Source of the DNA: Pratylenchus scribneri
Taxonomy: Eukaryota > Nematoda > Chromadorea > Rhabditida > Pratylenchidae
DNA length: 64,000 bases
Assembly: GCA_030063045.1 (NCBI GenBank)
Contig: JAQSEB010000021.1
Coordinates: 310,001 to 374,000 of the forward strand
Reading direction: 5' to 3'
In this document: piece by piece, positions 23,570-35,310 of the stretch
Numbering within the stretch: the first letter of the stretch is position 1
Layout: every line of letters starts with the position of its first letter
Notes under the pieces: generated by a model
Database searches by the model: none
What the model was told of the DNA's origin: nothing
Seen by the model: the letters and a program-made list of their open reading frames with translations, nothing else
Made by a program: the position numbers and the translations under genes

Positions 23570-24780
23570 TAAAATGAACGGCGAGCCTGCATATAGGCAG
23601 ATCAACAGCCGAGAGATATAATATATTTTATTGCCCGTAATGTTTTCTTTTAGATTATTCCAACAAAGTTATTCTCTTTCTATTTCCATGGACTCTTTGA
23701 CGGACTTTTCATTAGAGGTGAGAGTGGTTTTCTGCATCCCTATCTTCCTATCTTCACGGCATTGCTGAACTTTCGTTGGGATTAAACCGAACAATGTGGC
23801 AATTTTTCGCATTTTATTGTAAAGAATTTTTATGAAAATTGGTTTTCTCTTTGTATTTTGTCCATCATTCCATCATTATATTTCCATTGTCTCTTTCTCT
23901 GCCTAGGCAATTTTACCGTGTTGTCTAGTGGCCGAGAACAAATACGATTTCCTACGGATTTTCCACACTCATCAGGCAGTAGCGTGTAGTCAGAATAAAA
24001 ATCAGCCGTACCCATAAAATTTTGAATTTGGATTAAACCGAAACTGGGTCTTTGACGAAGTTGGATAAAAGTTGGACCATATCCAGCGAAAAATCTGAAT
24101 CCGACCCGCTACAATGAAAACGGCTAGAGAGCGGCAATCAAGTTATATGAATGAAATTTTAATTTTTGATCGAACTATGGAAATTTTTTATCATTCATAC
24201 TTAGAATAGCTCCATCCAATTTTTTATGATATGTGGATGTAAAACAAACCATTATCATTTTGGGATGCATTTTTCAGCAATTAAATAAGGATTAAGAAAA
24301 AAAATTATTGTTAGATATTTCATCTTGATGCCCGATTATCTGGCTTTTTATTATATCTTTAGCCACAATAGATATTTTATGAAGTTAAAGAAATTTGCTC
24401 ATCGGAATTTTATATACCAAATCAGAAGTGAATATTAATTTTGACTAAATTTATTTTAATGATTGGGATGAATGGATAATGAATGCTAAAGTTATGACCA
24501 AAAAATTAAGCAAAATATACCAAAAAGCATGTTTTTTTTCATGACATCGATCTTTTATTTTCTGGATAAATCATTTTGAAAAAAAATTTAAAAATTTATA
24601 GAAAATGCTTAATCAAATAGAACATTGCTTATTGCACAATACTAAATTGCACATATTCCATTAGCCTTTTAAAAAAAATCCAAATAAAATAAAATTTTTT
24701 AAATTGTTATATAAAAATTTGAAGATTGCCTCTTTTTTCGCAACTTCATTATCAATTCTCTTCCATGTCGCCTGCCCTTT
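23570..24780. other. Spacer between E3 upstream block and R2
   Basis: No supported gene. 23860-23935 repeats part of the distal upstream block (CATTGTCTCTTTCTCTGCCT), suggesting a partial internal duplication. The rest is AT-rich. Confidence 0.4.
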
Positions 24781-24786
24781 CTCTTC

Positions 24787-26132
24787 TTAATTGAGCAACA
24801 TGTATAATCGAAACAACAGTTCTGCTGGTGAAAGACCTAGAGGAGGTGGAAGTTCTGGAAAAATTTTATAATTTATTATGATATTGTTATAAAATGGAAA
24901 TTAAATAATTTTAAAGAACAATGCAACGCTTTAAATATCCCTTTAAATTCTCCATGAGGAATTATTTTTCAGTCTCACGTCAGAAAAATTAGAAAAATTT
25001 GGGACCTAATTTTTTAATTTGGGAACATTTTTGAACAAATTTTATAGTGGATTTTTATAGAGCTTAGATGATTAAAAATTTTTCCAAAATTCAGGGAGTT
25101 ATGTTTACTCAAAATCGAGGGTGGGAAATTAAACGAGAATAAACATATTTATTGCATCAAAATGGTAATAAATATTATTTTGTTTCGGTTGAGCTATATA
25201 AAAATTTTTAGTCAAAATAAATCTTTGGTCCCCATTAATCCTATTCATATTTTTATTTTTTTATAACCTTTGTATTTAAGTGAGTCCAACATTGCGCGAC
25301 AAGTTGGACAAATCTTTTTTTCGGATTTCCTGGAAAAATTTTAAATTTATTTTAAAAAATATATTATACCATTTTTCCATGCATTCATGATGAAAGTAAT
25401 GCTGAAAAAATTATGCTTTTAATGGTATTTTTTAAGCAACTTTTTTTTAGGTAATTTTGTCGTTTTTTGTTCTTCTCCTAAAATGCTCTTATTTTGAAAA
25501 CCAAATTACTTTATCTTAAAAATGCTATTTTGTTATATATAATTTTAAGACTAAAATTTTGCAAAAAAAATTGGCTGTTGTATCAATTATTAGAATTAAC
25601 ATACGCCGCAATAAAGCCGCTCTAATTTTTCATTCTTAATAAATTCTTCCAAGCAAACCGGACAATTTTTTTGAGGCATATTTACATCGAAAAATAAATC
25701 TAAAAAATATAATATTAATATTATTTAAAAATATAATTTTTTTGCAAATTTGATTTTTTATATCTAATTTTATAAATCTTACATTAACCATAGAATAGGT
25801 AAAAATATAAGCAAGAAGCATTTTAAATTATATTATATTTTCCTTAAAATATTTGGTCAAAAAAAATAGTAAAATGGCCATAATCAAAATTGCTTTTTCT
25901 TCTAAATTAAATTTAAATCAAATTGCTAACATTGCCACAATTTTTACCAAGTTTAACAAAATTAGATGCAAAAAAACTCAATTTACTTAAAAAATTGTTT
26001 GATTATTAATAAAAAAAAAATTTTTAAATAAAAATATTTAATATTACCATGTGGAAATTGTCGCAAAAATAATTGTCCATGATTGAAATATTTGAGCAAT
26101 TTCATTGCATCAATTTTTTCTTTAGTCACCAT
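24787..26132 (-). CDS. R2: RING-H2 finger protein (113 aa)
   Basis: Exons 26048-26132 (MVTKEKIDAMKLLKYFNHG), 25605-25699 (NCPVCLEEF...LERLYCG), 25370-25401 (HYFHHECMEKW), 25268-25329 (KICPTCRAMLDSLKYKG) and 24787-24854 (ELPPPLGLSPAELLFRL..., stop). Phases 1, 0, 2, 1. This is the only copy in which the last exon is reached without a premature stop; the exon found in R3 and R4 between the RING and the tail is absent. The complete zinc ligand set predicts a functional RING-H2. Start codon 52 nt after the E2 stop and 10 nt after TTTTTTAAAG. No targeting signal. Confidence 0.8.
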
Positions 26133-26184
26133 TTTTCCTTTTCTTTAAAAAATTCAAAATTAAATCAAGCAAAAAAATAATAAA

Positions 26185-29100
26185 TTATACCCACAATTTA
26201 ATGTGGTGATTGTGCTTCATCAGCATTATCTGTTCACATTTGTCCAGCTCCTCAAATCCATGCTCTCCTTCTTCATAAATTGTTTCCTCCGGTTTTGGTA
26301 ATTGTAGCCATTCCCATTGCAAAACAACATTTGGATGTTTTTTATCATTTAATTTATTTTCTTTTAAAATTTTTTCTTTTTCTTCACCAATTTTATCCTT
26401 TAATTCGTCCAAGAATATTGGTTTGATACTACCAAATTGATAAAATTTAGAATTGACCAAAAAGTCAAGCATGCATTTTTGCAATGAATCTGTGCGGAAA
26501 ATAAATTTCTTTAATGATTTTTTGCAAAATTTTGGCTTAATTCTTAATTTAAATATTTTAACTAATTCTATGCCTGATAAATTGATATTATTGTACCAGC
26601 AACTTTACAAAAAATTGAAAATTACACCAGGGGTCCGATCCTTGCTGATTTTTGATAAAAATGTGTTGATTTTGAGGGGTCAATTCTAAAAAAAATGAAA
26701 ATCTGCTGATTTTTTTAGATTTGTCCTGATTTTTCATAAAATTCCCATATTTTTCTTAAAAAATGCCTAAATTTTTCGCTGCGCTACCAATTTTGGTTAA
26801 ATTTTTAGCCTGCGGGTCTAATTTTGTCTTAAAATTTTCACTTGGGGAGTAAAAATCTAAAGCTTAAAATATGGAAATGAACAGAATAAATAAATTTTTA
26901 TTGATTTTTAATCATTTTCTAAAAATCTGAATTTTTGATCTCATTTGTCTAAATTCGAAAAAATTTTTAATCGAACCTCTGATTTACACTAGAGATTAGA
27001 CTAGGCTCGCTCCTTTTTCCCTTACAATTATAGAAAATGATTTTTTATTGCTACTCGACCGAAGAAGTAAATATATATTTTCACCTAATTTGGTTTCCAA
27101 TTCATTTGACAAAATCAATTGTTTATTCGTTAATTTGAACAATTTTCCCATCATCAAGGAATTCCCTTCCTCGTTCATGGCCTTTTCGTTCATCAAAAAA
27201 CAATTCTTCGTTTTTTCGTGAGCCTTATCATCATTTCCCAATTTTCTTTTATAAAATTCGGCCATTTCATCATTGTGAATTTTCAGCATTTTCATCTCCT
27301 CATTTGGAATAATCCGTCGAAATGTAAACCATCTTCTATAAAAATGTTCAGCAAATAATTCGGTTTGAACAATTCGGGTCTCCAAAATATATTCCAAAAC
27401 ACATTCATATAAATGTGCTGAAAAAAATAAAATGAAATTATTTTAAAATAACATTATTGACCATTTTTATAATTATATACCTCTTTGAAGGCATATGAAC
27501 AAAAATATTTTAAACCATATTTTGGTTTGTCTGGTCAAATTCTTCGAATTGATAATTTTATCAATTTTTCAATTTATTTATAATACTGGTATAAAAACTC
27601 ATTTTTAGTCCATTTTAATATTGTAATAATTGGATAAAAATATAATTGGCAAAATGCCCGATTTTTACTAATTTTCCAGTTAATCAAATCATTATTTTTC
27701 ACAATTTCTATTAATTTTTTAATTAACCAACTAACAATCAAATCAGGGGACTATAAGATGATACAAAACTTAATACAATAAAAGTTTACTTTCATTTAGA
27801 AAATGAAATTTTTTATGCTTATTTAGTAAATTTGAAATGTATTAAGAAATAAAACCTCCAGGGAATTGTCGCAAAAATAATTGTTCACCATTAAAATATT
27901 TTAGCAATTTCATTGCATCAATTTTTTCCTTTGAGGACGAAGGCCCATCAATATTGTCAATTAGGGGAACACTAAAAATTAGTGATTCGAAAATAAATAA
28001 AGCAAAATTTTATTTTAAGCATAATTGATGTCTTAAAACGAAAATGAAACTTAATTTTTTTTTCATTACATATAATATTTATTTAATGTAAAGCTATTAT
28101 TAATTTTTTTTGTTATTTTGTTTTTTCATTCAAATTTCGGTACTTGTATACTTTGTATCCGCCAGAACCCTTAAAAAATTTCGAAATTTTTTTCTACAAA
28201 ATTATATACCAATCGACTCGTCTTGGCGAGCTGGTTATGAAAATGTTATTAGTTTCGCATAAAACCCAGAAATAAAAAAGTTATGACCTCAAAGAAATCG
28301 AAAAAGGTGCTTGGTCCCCCCTATGGGTCTGAGCTCGAAAAATTTTTTAACATTTTTTCGGTCGAATTATATCTCTGTCGACGCGTCTCGATGAGAGAAG
28401 CTCGAATCTGCCATCGATTTCGCATATAACATAAAAATAAAAAAGTTACGGCCATTTTAGTTTCGCTGGATGTGTTGGAACTGCGCAGACTTGCGCGACT
28501 GTAACTTTTTTATTTTTGTGTTTTATGCGAAACCGATAAGAGATTCGCATTCTGCTAGTCGAGACGCGTCGAATGAGCTATAAATTGACTAAAAAAATTT
28601 TCAAAAAATTTTTCGAGTTCAGACCCATAGGGGGGACCAAGTACTTTTTCAATTTTCATGAGTTCATAATTTTGCCAAATGTGCTGATGTTCAAAATTTT
28701 AACATTTTCATAACCAGCTCGCCAAGACGAATCGATTGGTATATAATTTTGTAGAGAAAAAATTTCGAAATTTTTTAAGGGTTCTGGCGGATACAAAGTA
28801 TACAAGTACCCAAATTTCAAAACATTCTAACCCATTATCTTTAATGCCCATGATTAATTCCGACTGTTCACATTTCTTCAGAGCTTCAAATCCATTATTG
28901 CCTTCTTCATAAATTGCCTCTTTCGGTTTTCGCATTTTTTCACCCCATTTCCATTTCAAAACTACATTTTGATTGTTTTTAAATTTTTGTGCCCTTAAAA
29001 TTGCTTTTTCTTCATCCGTTTTGTCCTTCAATCCATCCAAAAAAATTGGTTTGATACTTCCGAATTGTTTAAATTTGGAATTCGCCAAGAAACCAAGCAT

Positions 29101-32100
29101 GCATTTTTGCAGAGAATCTGAGTAGGGAATAAATTTTCTTTGGAGATTTAGAAAGTTTTTTTTTATTTAACATAAAAACATATCGATTACCAAAAAAAAT
29201 TTGTTACAAAATTTGAGAGTAAAATAATTTAATTATAAAGGTAATAAAGCTCCCTGATTAATTTAATCGATACTATACTCTTCGATTTTAGGAAACTTGG
29301 TCATTTTTAGGGTCATTATAGAAGGGTTAGATTCATTATAGAATGGTACAAAAAATTTTATTAGAAGAAATTAATTATATTTTGATTTTTTTTTTTTAAA
29401 TTTGACAAAATTGTTGATTTAATTAAATGAATCGATTAATTAGTTATAAAAATCCAATTAAGTGCAATACTTTTCATCCAAAATAATTTATATAACAATT
29501 TGAGCCATAAGTACACTATACAATATTGATATCAGCAGCTTTACCAACATTTACATTAGACCATTTTCCATATCTAGGGGAACTAAATTTCGGACCACTT
29601 TGTAGAAGGTGAAAATAATTACAATGACAATTTTACAAAAAATTTCACCAAATTTTTCTTCCCATTCATTTGACAAAATCAATTGATTGTTGGTTTTGAT
29701 GAACAATTTTTCCATCGACACAAAAATTCCCTTTTCATCTTTGTCCATGGCCTCCTTAATCATCGAAGAACATTTGTATATTTTTTTCTCGACCTCATTC
29801 ATATTTTCATCATACTTTTCAGAATAAAAATTGATCATTTCTTTTATATAAATTTTCAACATTTTCATCTCCTCATTTGGAATAATCCGTCGAAATGTAA
29901 ACCATCTGCCACAAAAACCCTCAGCAAATAATTCGGTTTGAACAATTCGGGTCTCCAAAATATATTCCAAAATGCATTCATATGAATGTACTGATGAGAA
30001 AAAAAACATTTAAAAATATCTTTCTTTTTTTACTATTTATGATGGTAATTACTAATAATTACTATATAGTTGCTAGCCAAGCTCAGAGATGCGAGGAATA
30101 AGATGGAATATTTGTGATGGAAATTGGAAAAGGTCCTAGGTTTTCTAAGGATTAGAGTTTTGGCCTTAAGCTCGATCAGAGGTCCGCGGGAATAAATGTC
30201 CAAATTCTTCTGTGCTGATTTGTCCCTCTCTATTTTGTCAACTCCTTTAGGCTGCTTGGCTTATTCTCAATTGAGTGGCCATAATCTCGACTGACCGGAT
30301 AATGTGGAAATGGCTTATGATGGGGAAAGTGGCGGTCTATTGTTGGATAAGGGTTAAGGGAATGCTAAAGGGAAGAATTTGTAGCGTTTTTTTTTGAGTT
30401 AATTGTGTCTTGTGTTCCAGCTAAATTTCCCTTACAATATCTTTTTTAAACCTATTGAAAAATTTTAAATTTAAAATTATTTTTTGTTTCTGTTTAATTT
30501 GGTTATCCAAATTTTGCACAAAAAACAATTTCTCTTAAAAAGCCTCTATAATATTGGTTTAAATTTTTTCTCTAAAACTTCTCAAAATAAATAATAATCA
30601 CTGATTAATTTAACCTAATCAATGTATTATTTGAATTGAAAATTTGATAAAAAAAAATAAATTTTTATTTAGTAATTAAAATTGGATGTGCATTTTTTTG
30701 TCCCCTATTTCAATTTTTTTGTCCCCAATAATTTGGAACATTTTTACTGTCCCCTATTTCAATTCTTTTTGTCCCCAATTGATTTCCCTTCTTCACTGCT
30801 CCTCCCTCATGCTTATCTCTCATCCCCTTTGCTCTCTTGCTTACACAAATGGTTTCAGGGGTGCGCGGAAGTCAAAAAGAAGGTGCGCGGGATATCCGGA
30901 TATATGGGGATTAAGGAGGATTATGGCGGATTAAGCTCCAGAATAGATGGGAAATGGCCTGGAAGGCCCATGGAAGGTCGGGGAAGTGTAATAGAGGCCC
31001 GGAGAGTGCGCGAGATTAAGACGGATATAGGGGGATTAAGGTGGATATAGGGGGATTAAGGTGGATATAGGGGGATTAAGCCCCGAAATGGATGGGAAAT
31101 GGTCCGGAGGGCCAATGGAAGGTCAGGGAATTGCAACAGAGGCCCGGAGAGTGCGCGAGATTAAGCCGGATAAAGGGGGATTAAGCCGGATTAAGGCCTG
31201 GAATCGATGGGCGCGAGCACGGTTCGGGCTGTTTTGCTTCCGGCTTCGCGAGATTCCTATGCTCCGATCCCCTAACCCTAGCCCCTAACTAAGCTTAATC
31301 CGACTTAATCCTCCTATATCCCCATTAATCCCCCTATATCCGGCTATATCCCGCGTGTTCCGAACCCCTAAACCCCAAGCCCCTAGACCCCATGCCGCCC
31401 CTAACCATAACCCTAATCCCTAGCCCCTAACTAAGCTTAATCCGCCTTAATCCCCCTTAATCCTCCGTAATCCCCATATATCCGGATATCCCGCGCACCT
31501 TCTTTTTGACTTCCGTGCACCCCTGAAACCATTTGTGTAAGCAAGAGAGCAAAGGGGATGAGAGATAAGCATGAGGGAGGAGCAGAGAAGAAGGGTAATC
31601 AATTGGGGACAAAAAGAATTGAAATAGGGGACAGAAAAAATTAGAGTCCGGAATTTCAAAATTTCCGGGCCCGGTTCCGGGTTTTTTTTTCAGAAAAAAT
31701 TACACGGGCCCGGCAAAAAAGAGCCGGTTTTCGGAAAATTACGAAAAAATTGCCGGGCCAGCTTCCGCTCCCGATAGTATTTTAAAATGTGCCGGGTTCC
31801 GGGCTCAAAAAAATTGCCCAAAAATCGCCGGGTTTTTACCGGGCCCGGCCCGGCGCCGGACTCTAGAAAAAATGTTCCAAATTATTGGGGACAAAAAAAT
31901 GAAATAGGGGACAAAAAAAATATTTGGCATTAAAATTTTAGTCAAAATAATAATTAAAAGTATTTCTTAACTTACTATTTTTTCTCTCCAATATTTCCTC
32001 TCTGTTGATGAGAGGATGGCAAACCGTGTCGAGGAATTTGCCAATAAATTCTCTAATGGAATGAATGTATGGTGGCATTAAATAAATAATAAAAATAATG

Positions 32101-32120
32101 CAGAAAATTTTCGGATTCAT
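26185..32120 (-). CDS. E1-K-E2: in-frame fusion of two E units through a K exon (508 aa)
   Basis: Six exons with fully compatible phases: 31976-32120 (signal peptide MNPKIFCIIFIIYLMPP...), 29649-29990 (ECILEYILETRIVQTEL), 28832-29117 (KCMLGFLANSKFKQFGS), 27856-27971, 27085-27417 (ECVLEYILETRIVQTEL again) and 26185-26489 (KCMLDFLVNSKFYQFGS, ending IKLWV). Exon 27856-27971 starts like an E final exon (VPLIDNIDGPSSS) and continues without a stop into the K segment of an R gene (KEKIDAMKLLKYFNGEQLFL). Its phase-1 end fits the next E exon 2, which has no signal exon of its own. Result: a secreted protein with two E domains linked by a K segment. The alternative is two separate genes, with E2 lacking a start. 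The last intron of E2 has been lost. Introns are crowded with repeats. Confidence 0.65.
28139..28811. mobile_element. Foldback element in E1 intron 3
   Basis: The ends (28139 GGTACTTGTATACTTTG and 28795-28811 reverse complement) and most of the interior are inverted copies about 300 bp long, including CCAATCGACTCGTCTTGGCG and its complement. The right end stops 21 bases from the exon 3 donor at 28832. Non-coding; the inner part repeats CGACGCGTCTCGATGAG. Confidence 0.8.
30686..31918. mobile_element. Large inverted-repeat element in E1 intron 1, with nested MITE
   Basis: Outer arms built on TTTTTTTGTCCCCTATTTCA are inverted at both ends. Inner arms (30740-30940 and 31430-31632) are inverted copies, so the paired open frames there (HSYHP-type serine/proline-rich peptides) are shadows. 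The centre is GC-richer with ATAGGGGGATTAAG(G/C) tandem units (31000-31330). The right arm is interrupted by the hAT-type MITE at 31642-31865; the intact left arm shows the uninterrupted sequence. Confidence 0.75.
31642..31865. mobile_element. hAT-type MITE, 224 bp, GC-rich
   Basis: Ends TAGAGTCCGG and CCGGACTCTA, flanked by GAAAAAAT at 31634-31641 and 31866-31873 (8-bp target duplication). Interior rich in CCGGGCCCGG. The corresponding site in the opposite arm of the host inverted repeat lacks the insertion, so insertion is well supported. Confidence 0.9.
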
Positions 32121-32200
32121 TTTTCTAAATTTATTCGACAAAAAAAAATTATATTATTTTTGAATCCGAATGCCAAATGTGAAATTTATGGCATAAGAAT

Positions 32201-32989
32201 TAGAGTTGCGCCCCAGAAGATAGGGGGCGAGTTGAACGGGGGCAATGGTTGCCTGAAATGGTACCTTCGGGTACGGGGATAGGGAATAGGGATGCCCTTA
32301 ACGGGGACACCGGTGGAAACGGGGATAGACTAAATTTTTTAAAAAGTTTAATTTTTCACATAAAATTTCAGCCAAAAATAGCCACGTTGCGAAAAATTCA
32401 GTAAAATTTCAGTCAAAAATAGCCATGTTGCGAAAAATTTTAGTGAAAAATAACTTCGAAATGAAAATTTTAGCCAAAAATTTAAAAATCATACAAAAAT
32501 CTCTTCAAAATTCCCTTTTCGAATCGCATTTTCCTTGAAAAATCCAATAATATAGGATGCATTTTCACCCCTAACCTCTGAGGAATGGCCGCCGGGCATC
32601 TCGCCTTGTCTAATCTATTTTCCCCTTATCCTTATCCCTATTCTTTTATTACCTTTCCCCTTTCTCCTTTACTCTTGATCCAATTCCCCTTTCTATGCTT
32701 TATCTATATCCCCCTTTCCCCCTTCCTTTTCACCAATTGTTCAAACCCATTTATAAACCCCAAATCTCCCATTCCCGAGCCAGTCCTAATCCCAACCCCC
32801 TTTTGTCCCAGCTTGTTCCCTAAATGTGTGCCTATTTTATTGGATAAATATTAATAAAGGTGTTCGAACTTGGGACCGCGCCTTTCACCTCATTAGATTT
32901 TGAACGGAGACGGGCATGTTCAAAAATCATCGGGATCCCCGCCAGCAAAGGGGTGGCCCCAGCGGATACCGGATAGGGACACAACCCTA
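32201..32989. mobile_element. hAT-type MITE, 789 bp, just upstream of E1
   Basis: Ends TAGAGTTGCGCC and GGGACACAACCCTA, flanked by ATAAGAAT (32193-32200) and AAAAGAAT (32990-32997), 7 of 8 identical. It begins 80 bp upstream of the E1 ATG and separates it from upstream module copy 3. The open frame at 32585-32854 is proline-rich read-through and not a transposase. Confidence 0.75.
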
Positions 32990-33049
32990 AAAAGAATTAT
33001 TACAATCGTTTATTTGAAATTTAAATAATAATTTTAAAAATAATAAAAA

Positions 33050-33480
33050 AAAGAGGTTGGAATTTCGCTGTCTTTCGATCGGTGTGATAATGGTGAGATT
33101 CTTTATTTGGGATTGGGACAATGAAGACTGCGCGATTTCTTTTCTCTTCTCTCTATACGTTAATATTATCCCACTTACTCTCTATATTGACATGTTGGCA
33201 AAAGTGCGCGTCCTCTCTAAATTCAGCCCGCCCGCTTTCATTTTCTTTTCCCTTTATCTCAAAGTCATTTATTATTTGTTTTACCTCAATTTCTCAAATG
33301 GGCAATTCAGTGAGCCGACATGCATTCTATGAATGAGCCGAAAGTCACAACAGCATCCATTCTATGAATAAACCAAGATAGGCCCAGTAAGAAAATAAAG
33401 ATTGGTATTGGCGCGCGGTCTCAAATGAATTTCACTCTTCTATTTCCATTGACATTTTCTCTGCTATCCAATCTTGGCCA
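33050..33480 (-). promoter_or_regulatory. Shared upstream module, copy 3 (before E1)
   Basis: Core TTGGCAAAAGTGCGCGTCC at 33195-33213, flanked by TTTCTTTTCTCTTCTCTCTA and AATATTATCCC, as in the other copies. Its distance from the E1 ATG is ~1.08 kb, but only ~280 bp if the 789-bp MITE and its duplication are removed, close to the spacing in E4 and S. Confidence 0.6.
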
Positions 33481-33489
33481 AAGCTTAAA

Positions 33490-33882
33490 TTTGTATTGAT
33501 CTTTCATTTGAGTGTATGTTGATTTTCTGTTTCTCTGCGTTCACTAAATTTCTATTGATCTTTCATTTGAGTGTATGTTGATTTTCTGTTTCTCTGCGTT
33601 CACTAAATTTCTATTGATCTTTCATTTGAGTGTATGTTGATTTTCTGTTTCTCTGCGTTCACTAAATTTCTATTGATCTTTCATTTGAGTGTATGTTGAT
33701 TTTCTGTTTCTCTGCGTTCACTGATCCCCAACATTAGAAAAAATGTATATGCTATCATTGGAAAAAAAGATATATGCTAGCATTAGAAAAATATATATTG
33801 TCCCCGTACAGCTTACACGTACACCTCATCTATTGTCCCCTTACCCCTCATCTATTGTCCCTTTACACCTCATCTATTGTCC
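33490..33882. repeat. 59-bp tandem repeat and a CTCATCTATTGTCC repeat
   Basis: 33490-33721 is about four nearly identical copies of a 59-bp unit (CTATTGATCTTTCATTTGAG, TGTATGTTGATTTTCTGTTT, CTCTGCGTTCACTAAATTT). 33821-33882 has three copies of CTCATCTATTGTCC with variable spacers. Both are in the far upstream part of the module before E1. Confidence 0.9.
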
Positions 33883-34500
33883 ATTGAGTAAGAATAATTA
33901 GAAATTTTCTGAACTTTTTTGAGAAATTAGATATACTGTCCTTTTTGAATTTTTGATATTTGCATTGCAAATAAAAGTGATTGTTATTTCAGACATAATA
34001 TTTTGGACTTTCTATGGAAATTATTCATTTTAACATCATATTAATGGTGGATAAATTCATTTTTTAATTTGATTATTAATAATTTTAGGAATTTAGGTAT
34101 TAAATACATTTGAAAATGAATTCGCCCTTCTACACATCCATTTATAAAGCAATTTGATTTGCCCATGGTGTTCCATAAAGATTATGTTTTCATTTTGATC
34201 ATTCTTGAGTGTCCCGTAAAGATCAATTTTTCCCTCTTTCTATTTTTTTCAGCGCCCATTCCTCCTTGCATTTGATGTCCGACACAAATAATTGGCCATA
34301 TAGCAGCTGCCTTGGGCGAATTCAACAAAAAATCAGAATTGTGATGCCTAATAAAATATTTATCTAAATAAATTAAACCAAAAGCTTTATGTATAATCGA
34401 TATTAGAACATTTTTTTCTTCAAATTGTCAGATTTTTTATATAGATGCTCAGCGCAAAATGTCCGGCAGGCGAAAAATTCATTCCCAAAGCCCATTAAAG

Positions 34501-34767
34501 CTACGTTCTATCATTAAAATTCGCTCACAGTGGAAAGGTATTTTTCTTAAAATTTGCATCAAATTAAACTCCATTTTCATTTCACAGTGGTTCGTATCAA
34601 CTGGAAACGATAATGTTATCAATTGTTGGGGTACTCCGGATGGCCAAAGACTGATTCAAAGCAAAGAGGCCAGTTCAATACTTTGTTGCGACATTTCGGC
34701 CGATGATCGATTCTTGTTGACCGGATCTGGCGACAAGAAAGCAACTGTTTATGAATTTATCTATTGA
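34501..34767 (+). CDS. Groucho/TLE-type C-terminal WD40 fragment (partial)
   Basis: Two exons, 34501-34537 and 34588-34767, splice in frame to give [16 protein letters not shown], then [54 protein letters not shown] and stop. This is the last WD repeat and a half of Groucho/TLE corepressors (UNC-37 in C. elegans), which normally end ...[15 protein letters not shown]. Groucho forms a beta-propeller that binds WRPW- and eh1-bearing repressors. Only the 3' end is here: the ~70 residues are preceded by nothing WD-like back to the E1 upstream region, and an in-frame stop lies just before the first exon unless it is spliced. Most likely a 3' fragment left by duplication, or a gene with a very long upstream intron interrupted by rearrangement. 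Confidence 0.8.
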   Translation, partial: LRSIIKIRSQWKGIFLKICIKLNSIFISQWFVSTGNDNVINCWGTPDGQRLIQSKEASSILCCDISADDRFLLTGSGDKKATVYEFIY

Positions 34768-35310
34768 ATAAATTTATCGATTACCCTGAAACTAATATGG
34801 ATTTCGTCGATTGATTTGTTATCTTGATGATTTTGAAAAATAAAAATAAATTTTCATTTTCACTTTAATTTTTTACTTTTTAAAATTGACTTATTTTTGA
34901 AAAACTCTATAATTTTTATTTTACAGCCAATTTTAATTTTCAAGAAAATTTGCTTTATATTGACCAGAATAATGCTATTGCAGACATTGTATAATTTATG
35001 ATCAATTGCAAAATGCTCATATCTAAACTTGTTGATATCTAAGCTTTAATTTATGGCTCAATAGATTCAACATTATCCATTTAATCAGAAAATGTTAATT
35101 CTGTTCAGATTTTTATTTCATTTTTAAAAAAGTAACACCAATCAAATTTCACTTGCATAATAAATAAATCAGCTGGATATCATATCAATTAATTTATATC
35201 GAATAAAAAAATTTCATGAGTTTGATTGGAAAAATTGTGTAAAATAATAAAATAATAAGAAAATGCCAAAAGTTTTAAAAAAAATTAAAAAATGAATTTA
35301 ATTGGAGCAA

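Noticed and set aside
30682..31659. Open frames up to 122 codons at 30.7-31.7 kb
   Set aside because: They lie in inverted arms and GC-rich repeat units of a transposon inside an E1 intron, with no domain.
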